A DNA stretch of 64,000 nt from Bartonella quintana (GTDB lineage Bacteria; Pseudomonadota; Alphaproteobacteria; Rhizobiales; Rhizobiaceae): contig NZ_AP019773.1 of the NCBI RefSeq assembly GCF_009936175.1, positions 310,001 to 374,000 on the forward strand, in the 5' to 3' direction. Made by a program: the position numbers and the translations under genes. The stretch's first letter is position 1. The number at the start of each line of letters is the position of its first letter. This document shows positions 41,641 through 52,041 of this stretch, piece after piece. Below the pieces are notes generated by a model. That model saw only the letters and a list, made by a program, of their open reading frames with translations, had not been told where the DNA came from and made no database searches.

Positions 41641-42645
41641 TCAATTCATTTCTTTAAAATGCTTGATAAGTTCAGCCATATCTTGAGGGATTGGTGAAGA
41701 AAAAGACATAATTTTACCTGTAGCGGGATGTTCAAAGGTAAGACTGGCTGCGTGGAGAGCTTGTCGGTTGAATTGATCAATTGCATTTTTAATGATAGGT
41801 TTAAGCATATTTGATTTTGTTTTACAAGCGTTTCCATAAACAGTATCACCTACGAGCGGATGTCCGATATGGGCCATATGAACACGAATTTGGTGGGTAC
41901 GTCCGGTTTCCAGACGACATTCCAGAAGGCTAGCAAAAGATGTTTTATCTGAGCATATCCCGTATTTTTCTAGGAGAGAAAAATGGGTAACAGCGTGACG
42001 AGCATGAGGGTTTTGGCTGTAGATGACAGCTTGCTTTGTTCGGTTATGGGGAGAACGGCCAAGGGGTGCATCAATTTTCCAAACATTACGATTGGGAGAT
42101 CCCCAAATCAAGGCGTGATAACGTCGATCTAAAGCGCTGGTGCGTCCGTGGTCAGAAAATTGGGCACTGAGATTTTTGTGAGCAAGGTCATTTTTAGCGA
42201 CAACCATGATTCCGGTTGTATTTTTATCGAGACGATGAACAATACCAGGACGTTTAACACCACCAATTCCAGATAAACTATCGCCACAGTGGTAGATCAG
42301 AGCATTAACCAATGTACCTGTCAAATTGCCATTTCCGGGATGAACAACGAGACCAGCTTGTTTATTGATGACAATAACATGATCATCTTCAAAGAGAATA
42401 TCCAATTTAATAGCTTCACCACTAGGTTTTGCATCCCGAAGGATAGGTATTGTTAATTCGATCATTTGGTTGGGTTTTAATTTTGTTTTTGGCTCATGTA
42501 TTAATTGACCATCAATTTTAAGATGACCTTCACGGATGAGGGCTTGCAAACGTGAACGTGATAGCGCATTATGATATTGTTTGGCTAGCCACTGATCAAG
42601 TCGTTGCCCAAGAGCACCTTCATCCGTTATTTGCTGTGTTACCAT
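41641..42645 (-). CDS. rluD: 23S rRNA pseudouridine synthase RluD-like
   Basis: A 334-residue RluA-family pseudouridine synthase. An S4 domain occupies about residues 12-65 (RLDQWLAKQYHNALSRSRLQ), and the catalytic block is HRLDKNTTGIMVVAKN with the essential Asp. RluD modifies U1911/1915/1917 in helix 69 of 23S rRNA; the RluC alternative cannot be fully excluded, but an S4 domain and this locus favour RluD. It lies 31 bases after an aldehyde dehydrogenase gene on the same strand. Confidence 0.9.
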   Translation of the reverse strand: MVTQQITDEGALGQRLDQWLAKQYHNALSRSRLQALIREGHLKIDGQLIHEPKTKLKPNQMIELTIPILRDAKPSGEAIKLDILFEDDHVIVINKQAGLVVHPGNGNLTGTLVNALIYHCGDSLSGIGGVKRPGIVHRLDKNTTGIMVVAKNDLAHKNLSAQFSDHGRTSALDRRYHALIWGSPNRNVWKIDAPLGRSPHNRTKQAVIYSQNPHARHAVTHFSLLEKYGICSDKTSFASLLECRLETGRTHQIRVHMAHIGHPLVGDTVYGNACKTKSNMLKPIIKNAIDQFNRQALHAASLTFEHPATGKIMSFSSPIPQDMAELIKHFKEMN

Positions 42646-42676
42646 ACGATTCCTATTAAGCTTTTAATAAGATTTT

Positions 42677-44107
42677 TTACCAATATGAAATTGCTTTGGT
42701 ATCGAGAAATTCTTTAATTCCCCATTGTCCGCCTTCACGGGCACGTCCAGAAAATTTTACACCTCCAAAGTAACTCTCCCTGGGTAACTCATGTCCGTTA
42801 ACTTCTACCATACCAGACCGTACTTGTGCAGCGATACGACGGCATTTGTTGCGATCTTGCGATTGTATATAGTTTGTGAGACCATATTCGGTGTCATTGG
42901 CTAAGGCTACAGCTTCATTTTCTGTATTAAAAGGAAGAATCGAGAGGACTGGACCAAAAATTTCTTCTCGGAAAATACGCATATTAGGTTTCACATCGGC
43001 GAAGACTGTTGGGCGTACATAATAACCGCGTTCCATCCCTATCGGTAAACCAGTTCCGCCTGCCACAAGAGTTGCACCTTCATCAATTCCAGATTGGATA
43101 AGATCTTGAATTTTGTCGTATTGTTGTTTTGAAACAACGGGACCAATATGATTTCCTGTTTTGTGGCCTGGTCCCACTTTTGTTTTTTCGGCAATATCTT
43201 TAGCTATTCTGATGGCTTTGTCATAGATGGCTTGTTCCACAAGCATACGTGTTGGTGCATTACAGCTTTGTCCACTATTATAAAAGCAGTGATGTACACC
43301 GCGTTGAAGAGCATTTGTGTCGGCATCAGCAAAGATGATGTTAGCTCCTTTGCCTCCAAGTTCCAGACAGACCCGTTTTAAAGTGCTGCTGGCATTTTTA
43401 GAAATATCTTTTCCTGCTCTGGTTGATCCGGTAAAACTGATCATTTCCAAATCTGGATGAGCAGTGAGGTAAGAACCGACATTGTCGCCATCACCGTTGA
43501 TTAAATTAAAAACGCCTGCTGGGAGTGCAGCTTCATCTAAAATTTCAGCAAAGAGCATAGCAGAAAGAGGAGCAATTTCAGAGGGTTTTAAGACCATAGT
43601 ACAGCCAGCTAAGAGAGCAGGGATAACTTTAAGAGTTACTTGGTTCATGGGCCAATTCCATGGAGTAATCAATCCTACGACGCCGATAGGGTCGTAATGA
43701 AGAATCGATTGCTCATTTCCTTCTACTAAAACGTCCTGGAACGTGAACTCTTTATAAACTTTGATAAAGTTGCGAATATGGGAACTGCCGGTTGCAGTCT
43801 GTGCATTGAGAGCCATATCAATAGGTGCTCCCATTTCCATTGAAATGGTTTTTGCCATATCTTCCGAGCGTTTTTCATAGATCTCTAAAATTTTTTCAAC
43901 GAAGCTAAGACGTTCATTAGGCAGGGTTGTTCTCCAATTTTGAAAAGCGGCTTTAGCAGCATTAATTGCTTTATCTGCGTCTTTTGTACTGGCAACACTA
44001 ATGACAGCACAAATTTCTTCTGTCGAGGGGTCAATGACGTGTAAATCGTGAGGAGTGGTTGGATCATCCCATAGACCATTGATATAAAATTTCCGCTTAT
44101 TAAACAT
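42677..44107 (-). CDS. NAD(P)-dependent aldehyde dehydrogenase family protein
   Basis: A 476-residue member of the ALDH superfamily oxidising an aldehyde to its acid. Catalytic residues are present: Cys282 in NSGQSCNAPTR, Glu249 in CLELGGKGA, Asn151 in TPWNWPMNQ. The coenzyme loop FTGSTRAGK is at about 225-233. The substrate is not evident; the sequence resembles general betaine/amino-aldehyde-type enzymes of Brucella and rhizobia. It is the first gene of a minus-strand group with rluD. The upstream 440 bases hold no gene. Confidence 0.88.
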   Translation of the reverse strand: MFNKRKFYINGLWDDPTTPHDLHVIDPSTEEICAVISVASTKDADKAINAAKAAFQNWRTTLPNERLSFVEKILEIYEKRSEDMAKTISMEMGAPIDMALNAQTATGSSHIRNFIKVYKEFTFQDVLVEGNEQSILHYDPIGVVGLITPWNWPMNQVTLKVIPALLAGCTMVLKPSEIAPLSAMLFAEILDEAALPAGVFNLINGDGDNVGSYLTAHPDLEMISFTGSTRAGKDISKNASSTLKRVCLELGGKGANIIFADADTNALQRGVHHCFYNSGQSCNAPTRMLVEQAIYDKAIRIAKDIAEKTKVGPGHKTGNHIGPVVSKQQYDKIQDLIQSGIDEGATLVAGGTGLPIGMERGYYVRPTVFADVKPNMRIFREEIFGPVLSILPFNTENEAVALANDTEYGLTNYIQSQDRNKCRRIAAQVRSGMVEVNGHELPRESYFGGVKFSGRAREGGQWGIKEFLDTKAISYW

Positions 44108-44556
44108 GATACACTCCCTATTTTTTATTTCTGTGTTGTTGAGTTACCTTCTATTTGAGACTTTTTTTTGCAAGGATAACAAGGATAATTTTCGAAGGTA
44201 AAGAAATTGGATTTTTTTATGAAAACCAGGCATGGAGAGTTGAAAAGGTACTGCTTATACTAAATTTTTGTATTATTTACTAATCGTTTGTATGAAAGAG
44301 GTAAAGAAAGAAAAGTATTAGCAATTTTTCTGTCATTTTTTCTCATAGATTTTTCTTTAAAATGAATAAGTATAACTGGATGATACCATGGCATTAAGCG
44401 TGGAGGAAGCCTCATTAAGAGGAATTATAGCATTCTTTTTTTTCGTTAATAAAGTGACAGCCAGCAAAAGGTTATTAACCTTCGTATTATAGTCTCTATG
44501 CATTCTTTCTTTTTGAAGAGGCAATTGTTCTCATTTCTATAAGTTTGTTGGGTATC
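44108..44556. other. Divergent intergenic region, no gene seen
   Basis: About 450 AT-rich bases between the aldehyde dehydrogenase and ftsK starts, so it must contain two divergent promoters. I could not identify boxes with confidence. Confidence 0.4.
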
Positions 44557-47115
44557 ATGCATAATTCGAAAACAAAATCTATTTCTACATCTTCTTTTTC
44601 TGATGAGAGTACACAAGGTAAATCAGAAAGAAATTCATCTGCTAAGATTGCTGAAATATTTCCTTATCCGGAAATATGGAAAAAAGCATTTATGCTTGGG
44701 CAGAATGTGCGTTTTACACGAACACCAGAAGTTGAGATTTTGCGTCGTCGCATAGAAACAGATCCAGTTTTTGCGAAACAGTTTAAAGTTTTTACGAAGC
44801 AAGAGCGAAAAAATCTCACGAACATTATACACTGTAACAAGAAAACAACAAATTCCCCATCGACAAAAAGGGTGATTAATTCTCGATCGATAGAAAATAA
44901 AGCGTCAATTTGTCATTCAACGGTTTTAGAGCAATTGTCACGGCAAACTGTTAGCACGCCGCTTGAGGAGGATGCAGGGAAGCATAAATTACAAGCAGAT
45001 AATGTGATGCAAAAAATAACACCTGTTTTTCATCTTTCTGATAACGCATTTTTTGAGTGTGAACCCTTTATGTTGGAGCAGGTCAACACAAAAATTTCAG
45101 AAAAAGATGCAACGTCTGTTAATTTTGCGAGCGATAACGTTGCATCGAATACTGTTTCTGCCTTTGATGAATCGATGACTGCTCCTTATCGTGTGCTTGA
45201 ATACCGTTTCCCACAATTTTATGATTCCGTTATATCAGAATCTCCCGCGGAGGGTAGTCGGAGAATTGAACAAATTTCTGATTTGATACATACAAAGAGT
45301 GATACTATTAGAGAGGCTCAAAAGTGTCATTCTGAGCTTGTTATTGAAGAGTCTGCTCATACGTTAAGCGATGATGTAAGGGCTACTACTATCGAAGCCA
45401 AAAATACCAACCATATTGCTGATTGTATAACAGAAGATGTAGCGAAGAGTTCAGAAGATTGGTCTATGATGAAAGCAAAAGGCAAAACATTGCAATCGGC
45501 TAGCGCGTTGTTAGGCAATTATGATTCTGCTTTTATGCCAAACGTTCAATCTCTTGACTATGGCAGTTATGGATTTCCTCCCATCGATTTATTGCAGGAG
45601 CCTGTTTTCCATGAAGGCACGATGATTCCACAGGAAACATTGGAGCGCGGTGCTGGACTTTTAGAAAGTGTTTTGGAAGATTTTGGAATTAAGGGTGAAA
45701 TTATCCATGTTCATCCAGGACCTGTGGTGACAATGTACGAATTTGAGCCTGCAGCGGGAGTAAAATCATCACGGGTCATTAATCTTTCTGATGATATTGC
45801 TCGTTCTATGTCTGCTATTTCTACGCGCGTTGCTGTGATTCCTGGCCGCAATGTTATTGGAATTGAGTTGCCAAATGCTGTTCGTGAAACCGTTTATTTA
45901 CGGGAATTAATCCAATCAAATTCTTTTCGTGAAAGCCAGTTTAAATTAGCTCTTGCTTTGGGAAAAGGGATTAATGGTAAGCCTGTCATTGCAGAATTAG
46001 CGAAAATGCCTCACTTATTGGTTGCAGGAACAACAGGATCAGGTAAATCTGTTGCGATTAATACAATGATTTTATCAATTCTTTATAGAATGACACCAAA
46101 GCAGTGCCGTTTGATCATGGTTGACCCTAAAATGTTAGAACTTTCTGTTTATGATGGCATCCCACATCTTTTAACACCTGTTGTGACGGATCCAAAGAAA
46201 GCTGTAACAGCTTTAAAATGGGCGGTTCGTGAAATGGAAGAACGTTATCGTAAAATGGCTAAGTTAGGTGTGCGTAATATTGATGGGTTTAATGCACGCG
46301 TTGCACTTGCAGCACAAAAAGGCGAAACAATCATGTGTACTGTACAGTCAGGTTTTGATAAAGAAAGTGGGGAAATGCTTTATCATGAAGAAGCAATGGA
46401 TTTAACGCAGCTTCCTTATATCGTTGTGATTGTTGATGAAATGGCTGATCTCATGATGGTGGCAGGTAAAGAAATTGAGAATGCTATTCAGCGCTTAGCA
46501 CAAATGGCGCGTGCGGCAGGTATTCATCTTATTATGGCAACACAGCGTCCTTCTGTTGATGTCATCACGGGTACGATTAAGGCGAATTTTCCTACGCGTA
46601 TTTCTTTTCAGGTAACATCAAAAATTGACAGTCGTACAATCTTGGGAGAACAAGGTGCTGAAACGCTTTTAGGCCAGGGAGATATGCTTCATATGGTTGG
46701 TGGTGGGCGCATTGTACGCGTTCATGGGCCTTTTGTTTCTGACGAAGAAATTGAATCCGTGGTTGCACATCTTAAAGTACAAGGAAAACCTGATTATTTA
46801 GCAACGATAACAGATAGTGAAGACGATAACAAAGAGGTGGAATCTGCTGACTCTGTTGCGAGAATTGGTGCGACGGAAGGCCTTAGTGAGGATGGGGAGG
46901 AACTTTATATGCAAGCTGTTAAAATTGTCATGCGTGATAAAAAATGTTCGACATCTTACATTCAGCGTCGGCTTGCAATTGGTTATAACAAGGCAGCTTC
47001 TCTCGTTGAGCGGATGGAAGAAAAGGGCATTGTCGGAGCTGCCAATCATGTTGGTAAACGTGAAATTTTGCTCAATGTTTATAACAATAATAATCAAGGT
47101 GATCCAGATGTGTGA
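44557..47115 (+). CDS. ftsK: FtsK/SpoIIIE-type DNA translocase without N-terminal membrane domain
   Basis: A hexameric ATP-driven DNA pump acting in chromosome segregation. I prefer ATG 44557 over the TTG at 44545. The 852-residue protein has no hydrophobic N-terminal helices; residues 1-380 are polar and look mostly disordered. The translocase core follows: alpha domain ([20 protein letters not shown]), Walker A GTTGSGKS at about 492-499, Walker [27 protein letters not shown]-terminal gamma winged helix ([17 protein letters not shown]) would read KOPS-like sequences. Rhizobia often encode a second, membrane-anchored FtsK; whether this genome does is not visible here. Confidence 0.9.
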   Translation: MHNSKTKSISTSSFSDESTQGKSERNSSAKIAEIFPYPEIWKKAFMLGQNVRFTRTPEVEILRRRIETDPVFAKQFKVFTKQERKNLTNIIHCNKKTTNSPSTKRVINSRSIENKASICHSTVLEQLSRQTVSTPLEEDAGKHKLQADNVMQKITPVFHLSDNAFFECEPFMLEQVNTKISEKDATSVNFASDNVASNTVSAFDESMTAPYRVLEYRFPQFYDSVISESPAEGSRRIEQISDLIHTKSDTIREAQKCHSELVIEESAHTLSDDVRATTIEAKNTNHIADCITEDVAKSSEDWSMMKAKGKTLQSASALLGNYDSAFMPNVQSLDYGSYGFPPIDLLQEPVFHEGTMIPQETLERGAGLLESVLEDFGIKGEIIHVHPGPVVTMYEFEPAAGVKSSRVINLSDDIARSMSAISTRVAVIPGRNVIGIELPNAVRETVYLRELIQSNSFRESQFKLALALGKGINGKPVIAELAKMPHLLVAGTTGSGKSVAINTMILSILYRMTPKQCRLIMVDPKMLELSVYDGIPHLLTPVVTDPKKAVTALKWAVREMEERYRKMAKLGVRNIDGFNARVALAAQKGETIMCTVQSGFDKESGEMLYHEEAMDLTQLPYIVVIVDEMADLMMVAGKEIENAIQRLAQMARAAGIHLIMATQRPSVDVITGTIKANFPTRISFQVTSKIDSRTILGEQGAETLLGQGDMLHMVGGGRIVRVHGPFVSDEEIESVVAHLKVQGKPDYLATITDSEDDNKEVESADSVARIGATEGLSEDGEELYMQAVKIVMRDKKCSTSYIQRRLAIGYNKAASLVERMEEKGIVGAANHVGKREILLNVYNNNNQGDPDV

Positions 47116-47297
47116 ACTGAACGCGGTTATTCTAAAGGTTAATGCTTGATTATTTTATGAGAGTGAATGTTATCACCTGCTTGTTTTTTTACTGTAAAAT
47201 ATTAAAAAGATTAAATGGGGAGTGGCTAGAGCCGAAACGATATTTTGTATTGAGGCTGCTGGTAAGTAGCACAGGATGATACAAAGAAGGGGTACAG

Positions 47298-49553
47298 ATG
47301 CCTTTGCCTTTTTTAGATTATCTGGAATGTGAAGAAATTAAACAAGCTTTCCTTCGAGGACAGATGGCTTTTGTTCTTTCCTCTGATTGTAGAAATATTC
47401 TTTGGTCAAATGGTTTTGAGGCGTATTTTTTTGGTTTTTCTTCTTTAGCTGCTATGATTCAAGAACGGTCTTTTTTTGACCAAGTGGAGCACGACAAGAT
47501 CCTAAAGTGTGCTCAATGGGCAGGTTCTGTTGCGTTAGGCAGTTTAAAGCGCTGTGCTGAATTTTCTGTAATTTCTATTGATGTTCTTGGTTTAGGCAAA
47601 GCGTTTTTTCTGGAAGCTTCCCGGGAAGAAGCTATTTCTCTTATTGCTTGTTTGGATGATGCAAAAATATCTGTTGCAGTGATTGATGAAAATGCAACGA
47701 GATTAGAGGCTTCCTCTCATTTTTGTTTTATTGATGAAATGGTCAAAATTCTACTACAGACCATTGATAATGAGATGCCAGTCAGAACCATTTTATCCAT
47801 AGGAGGTGCCAATACACAAGTTGGCATTATTCGCTTGTCAGTAAAAACAGAAAGTTTTTTGATTTTATGCGCGCTATTAAAAGAAGAGAAGTTGAACTAT
47901 GAACAAGAACTTTTTCGTTTTATACCAGAACTTTTGCCACGACGTTTTACTTGGAAAATGGATAAAAATGGCCGGTTTTGTGATGTCTCAAAAGAATTAG
48001 CTGAAATTTTTGGTTTTTTATCTTCCTCTATTTTAGGATCTCATTTTCGTGAACTTGCCAATCAATTTCATGGTGAACGGTATCGAGTACTGAGCGGTTA
48101 TTGAAGCGGTTATCCTTGGAGCGAACAGACCGTTCAATAGCCTGTTGATGGTTGTTTAGAGTGGCTTGATGTTGAATGATCTGCTTTGCCAATTTTTGCT
48201 GTTCAACAGTGGCTTCAAGGGTTTCGTGGCTTTGGTGTTTTGAAGATGCAAGAAAAAGTACAAAACAAAAGAGATGAAAAGCTGGATACAAAAATATCGG
48301 GTCTCTCGGAGCTAGAGCATTCAGCTTTTCGGGAGATTGCAGAGCGATTACGTGGCGAATTGGAGGTAGCGGGGGCACATTTGGTTGAAGAAACAGCGGT
48401 TCAGTTACCATGTGCACAGACATTGTCTGGAAATATCATAGAACAAGCTTTCATAAAAGAACCGGCAGCGGTTTTATCATTGTTGGATACAGCTACTGAT
48501 GGCATTTTGTGGTTGAATGAACAGGGCTTCATTCAGTCGGTTAGTCGCGCTGTTTTAGCATTAACTGGCTATGAAATAAATGAATTACGGAGACAACCAT
48601 TATCATCATTATTTACTTTGCAAAGCCGATCTTTGATTGAGAAATATTTTAAGTTGATTACTGTGAAAGGAAAAAATCAGGTTTTTACTCGCGGTGAGAT
48701 AGCTGATTTAGTGACGAAAAGTTCTAAGAATATAACCGTTTCTATGACGATTGTATCTTTAGCACAACAAAATAGTTATGCTGTTATGCTGTCCGATATG
48801 ACAGATGTGATGCTGTCCTTAGAGAAAAAGGTAGAAGAAAATAAAATGGTTGGAGTTGTTCATGAAATGCGGACACCTTTGAATGCTCTTATCGGTTTTG
48901 CAGAAATTATGAGGGATGGCCGTTTTGGTTCGATTGAAAATGAGCGTTATCGCGGATATTTACGCGATATTATCTCATCTGGAAAACATATCTTGTCGCT
49001 GGTGAATCAATTACTAGAGTGCTCGAAAGCAAATCATTCTGGCTCAAAGAACCAGATCAATACGCCCATTATAGCTGAAACATTTGATGTGATATCCTGT
49101 TTACGTGCGAGTATGGCTTTTCTTGAAACACAAGCGAATCATAATGGCATTATCATGCGCATTATTGCACCGGTTCATGTACCATTTATTTGTGTATCGC
49201 AACAGATATTTCGGCAAATTATATGGAATCTCCTTTCCAATGCTATCCATTTTACACCATCAGGTGGGCAAATTATTGTTCACGTTTCTTATGGTAAAAA
49301 AGAGTGCGTGAAGATTTCAGTGAGTGATAATGGTGTAGGGATGAGCGACGAAGAGATTGTGCAAGCTCTACAACCTTATGGTCAGGTAGAACGCAAAGAC
49401 CGCCACTCTGGTGACAGCGTTTTTGTCGGAACTGGTCTAGGACTACCGATATGTAAAGCAATGGTAGAAGAAAGTGGTGGTCAATTTTTGTTGTTTTCAA
49501 AACCTAATCATGGAACAACTGTGGAAATGTTTTTTCCTGTGTTTCATGGGTGA
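47298..49553 (+). pseudogene. PdhS-like PAS-domain sensor histidine kinase interrupted by three stops
   Basis: Two long frames, 47298-48104 (268 residues) and 48186-49553 (about 455), are in the same phase. Between them the frame continues with recognisable protein but holds stops at 48102 (TGA), 48138 (TAG) and 48177 (TGA): WSEQTVQ(stop)PVDGCLEWLDVE(stop)SALPIF. The second part has a PAS domain (LLDTATDGILWLNEQG), the H-box VVHEMRTPLNALIGFAEIM with His226, the N-box LLSNAIHFTPSGG, and G boxes DNGVGM and GTGLGLPICKAM, all intact. The layout resembles PdhS of Brucella, a DivK-linked cell-cycle kinase. As one protein it is broken; the C-terminal kinase could still be made from an internal start. 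Ends 14 bases from the mscL stop. Confidence 0.8.
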
Positions 49554-49567
49554 GGCCATGCATAAAT

Positions 49568-49981
49568 TTAATTTTTTTTGGCCAACAGGTCTCTGATTTC
49601 TGATAGGAGTTGTTCTTCCAGAGACATTTTTTTTGAATTTTCCTCTTTTTCTTGTTTGCGGCGGATTTTATTCATGCCTTTCACGAATAAGAAAAGAACC
49701 CAAGCAATGATGAGAAAATTGATAAGTAAAGTGATAAAGTTACCATAACTAATGGTCGCTCCGGCTGTTTTGGCAGCACTCAATGTAGCTTGTTTTTCAC
49801 CGGCAAGCTGAATAAACATGTTAGAAAAATCAATCCCACCCGTGATGAAGCCAATGATTGGCATAAGAATATCATTGACAATTGAATTGACTAAGCCACC
49901 GAAAGCTCCCCCTATAATCACACCGATGGCGAGATCAATCATATTACCTTTTAGGGCAAATTCTTTGAACTCTTTAAGCAT
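49568..49981 (-). CDS. mscL: Large-conductance mechanosensitive channel MscL
   Basis: Homopentameric inner-membrane channel that opens under membrane tension during osmotic downshock. The 137-residue protein has the diagnostic N terminus [19 protein letters not shown], first helix [20 protein letters not shown], second helix [20 protein letters not shown] and a charged cytoplasmic bundle. Length and topology are normal. Convergent with the kinase pseudogene. Confidence 0.97.
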   Translation of the reverse strand: MLKEFKEFALKGNMIDLAIGVIIGGAFGGLVNSIVNDILMPIIGFITGGIDFSNMFIQLAGEKQATLSAAKTAGATISYGNFITLLINFLIIAWVLFLFVKGMNKIRRKQEKEENSKKMSLEEQLLSEIRDLLAKKN

Positions 49982-50567
49982 TGCATTTTCCCCTTTGTAT
50001 ATGCGACATACGGTAACTTTAATTATCGCTTTTGATGAAAAAGGAAAGGGAAATTTTTTACTTTCTTGTAGTATTATATTACAAATATCAAAAATTTTTC
50101 ATAAGAGTGTTATGATATGTTAAAGAGTTTAACGAAGAACTTTGTTTGGCTTAATACGCGAATGTCTTATAAAACTCAAACTAATATTTTTTGATAAAAA
50201 ACTGTATCTTCTTTTCCACGAAAGACGAAAAACTATCCTTAATTTATGAAATAGGTTCAAGATTTTTATGATAATGTGTTGAAAAAGGCGGTATATTTTA
50301 CAGGCCACACCTATTGCTTTTATTTGTAGTGTTTCAATTTTCAATATCTGAAGAATTGCGAAAAAAAGACAGTCTTTTCAATAGTACAAGGATTTTTTCT
50401 GTTTAATGTTCATAAACATAAATATGAGTGGTGTTTATATTATGTACTTTCTTGCAGTAGGGAGTACGTTCTTAATTTAGACAATTGCCATCTTTGGTAG
50501 CGATCTTTTGTGTTAAAGGATTTACGTGAGGTGCAATGGACTTTTTGCATGTTGTGGAGAGAGATTG
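49982..50567. other. Spacer between mscL and pyrD, no gene seen
   Basis: Nearly 590 AT-rich bases with no supported frame. The end includes an in-frame ATG at 50526 that precedes the chosen pyrD start. Confidence 0.4.
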
Positions 50568-51656
50568 ATGAGTTTTTTTCGTTGTATTGGTCGTTTTGCT
50601 TTATTTATGTTGGATCCAGAGCATGCGCACCGCTTAGCGATTGTCGGGCTGAAAAGTGGATTGAGCAGTTATCGTAAGGTTGTTGATAGGCGTTTGTGTG
50701 TGGCTGTTGCAGGTCTTGAGTTTGAAAATTTTATCGGTCTTGCTGCGGGTTTTGATAAGAATGCAGAAGTTGTCGAAGCTATTTTTCATTTAGGATTTGG
50801 TTTTACTGAGATTGGTACTGTTACACCAAAACCTCAGGTCGGAAATCCTAAACCACGGCTTTTTCGCTTGAGAGAAGATGAAGCGATTATTAATCGAATG
50901 GGTTTTAATAATAATGGGCATCACATTGTTTACAGCAGGCTTCGCGCGTGTAAAAAACTTGGTATTGTAGGAATCAATATTGGTGCCAATAAGGATACGG
51001 TCGATAAGATTGATGATTATGCCACTGGTATTACTTGTTTTTATGATATTGCTGATTATTTTACGGTTAATATTTCTTCGCCTAATACCCCGGGTTTACG
51101 CGATTTACAAGCGCGTGACAGTTTGCATCTTTTGATGAATGCGCTTTCACAAGCACGTCGTGAACAAAAGAAAAAGCATGGATTCTCTGTTCCCATTTTT
51201 TTAAAAATTGCGCCCGATTTATCAGAAAAGGAATTGGATGATGTGGCTGAAGAAATGAAATTATCTGATTTTGATGGTCTCATTGTTTCCAATACCACTC
51301 TTTCACGGCAAGGCCTTAGGGATAGTAAATTGAGTGGTGAGAAAGGGGGGCTTTCTGGGTGTCCACTTTTCGAGCGGTCTACTATTGTGCTTGCAAAGAT
51401 GCGTCAAAAATTAGGGAAGGAGATTGCGATAATCGGCGTTGGTGGCATAAAGGATGCACAAACAGCTTTAGAGAAAATTAAAGCTGGTGCAGACTTAATC
51501 CAGTTGTATAGTGGGATAGTTTATGAAGGCCCAGACCTTGCCATAACGATTTTGAAAGAGATTTTGCAGTTTATGCAGCAAGATGGGGTCGATACCATAA
51601 AGACTTATCGTGATCATCGTGTTGAGTATTGGGCAAAGCGCGCTCTTCCTTTATGA
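50568..51656 (+). CDS. pyrD: Dihydroorotate dehydrogenase (quinone), class 2
   Basis: Membrane-associated FMN enzyme oxidising dihydroorotate in pyrimidine synthesis. From ATG 50568 (GGAGAGA upstream) the product is 362 residues. An ATG at 50526 would add 14 Cys-rich residues unlike the family. The short N-terminal helix ([14 protein letters not shown]) is the quinone-tunnel segment of class 2. The catalytic Ser is in [12 protein letters not shown], with FMN contacts in [11 protein letters not shown] and IGVGGI. Intact. Confidence 0.95.
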   Translation: MSFFRCIGRFALFMLDPEHAHRLAIVGLKSGLSSYRKVVDRRLCVAVAGLEFENFIGLAAGFDKNAEVVEAIFHLGFGFTEIGTVTPKPQVGNPKPRLFRLREDEAIINRMGFNNNGHHIVYSRLRACKKLGIVGINIGANKDTVDKIDDYATGITCFYDIADYFTVNISSPNTPGLRDLQARDSLHLLMNALSQARREQKKKHGFSVPIFLKIAPDLSEKELDDVAEEMKLSDFDGLIVSNTTLSRQGLRDSKLSGEKGGLSGCPLFERSTIVLAKMRQKLGKEIAIIGVGGIKDAQTALEKIKAGADLIQLYSGIVYEGPDLAITILKEILQFMQQDGVDTIKTYRDHRVEYWAKRALPL

Positions 51657-51789
51657 TAAATTATTTTTTTGATAAAAAATGCATGATTTGTTTTAAAGGG
51701 CTTGCAAACTTTTCTGATCTTCCTTATGTCACACGAGCGAAGAATAAGTATTTACGAAAGAGTGAACAGTTTGATCCAATTTACTTTAT

Positions 51790-51866
51790 GCGGTTGTAGC
51801 TCAGTTGGTTAGAGCGCTGGTTTGTGGCACCAGAGGTCGTAGGTTCGAATCCCACCAACCGTACCA
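51790..51866 (+). tRNA. tRNA-His (GTG), alphaproteobacterial type without G-1
   Basis: A cloverleaf with anticodon GTG (TGGTTTGTGGCACCA arm), D-arm GCTCAGTTGGTTAGAGC and T-arm AGGTTCGAATCC. The acceptor is GCGGTTG paired with CAACCGT, so position 1 is G, position 72 is U (a wobble pair) and the base before G1 is T. There is therefore no encoded G at -1. The discriminator is A73 and the CCA is encoded (51864-51866). Confidence 0.97.
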
Positions 51867-52041
51867 GTTTTTTTCACTATGTTTGATACGATGAACAGCT
51901 TATAATAAATCGCAAGGTCTCTTTTACCTTGATGGAAGTTGTGTCATTCTTTATAAATTAAGTTGATAAGGTTTTTTTGACGTTTATGCATGGGATGATA
52001 CCATAATAGCGGGGCTTGATTGTTTTTAAAAGTGGTGTGTT

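Noticed and set aside
48028..48423. 131-residue minus-strand open frame across the kinase stop cluster
   Set aside because: It is antisense to recognisable kinase sequence on the plus strand, has no family match and no ribosome site; its coil-like look comes from the codons of the opposite strand.
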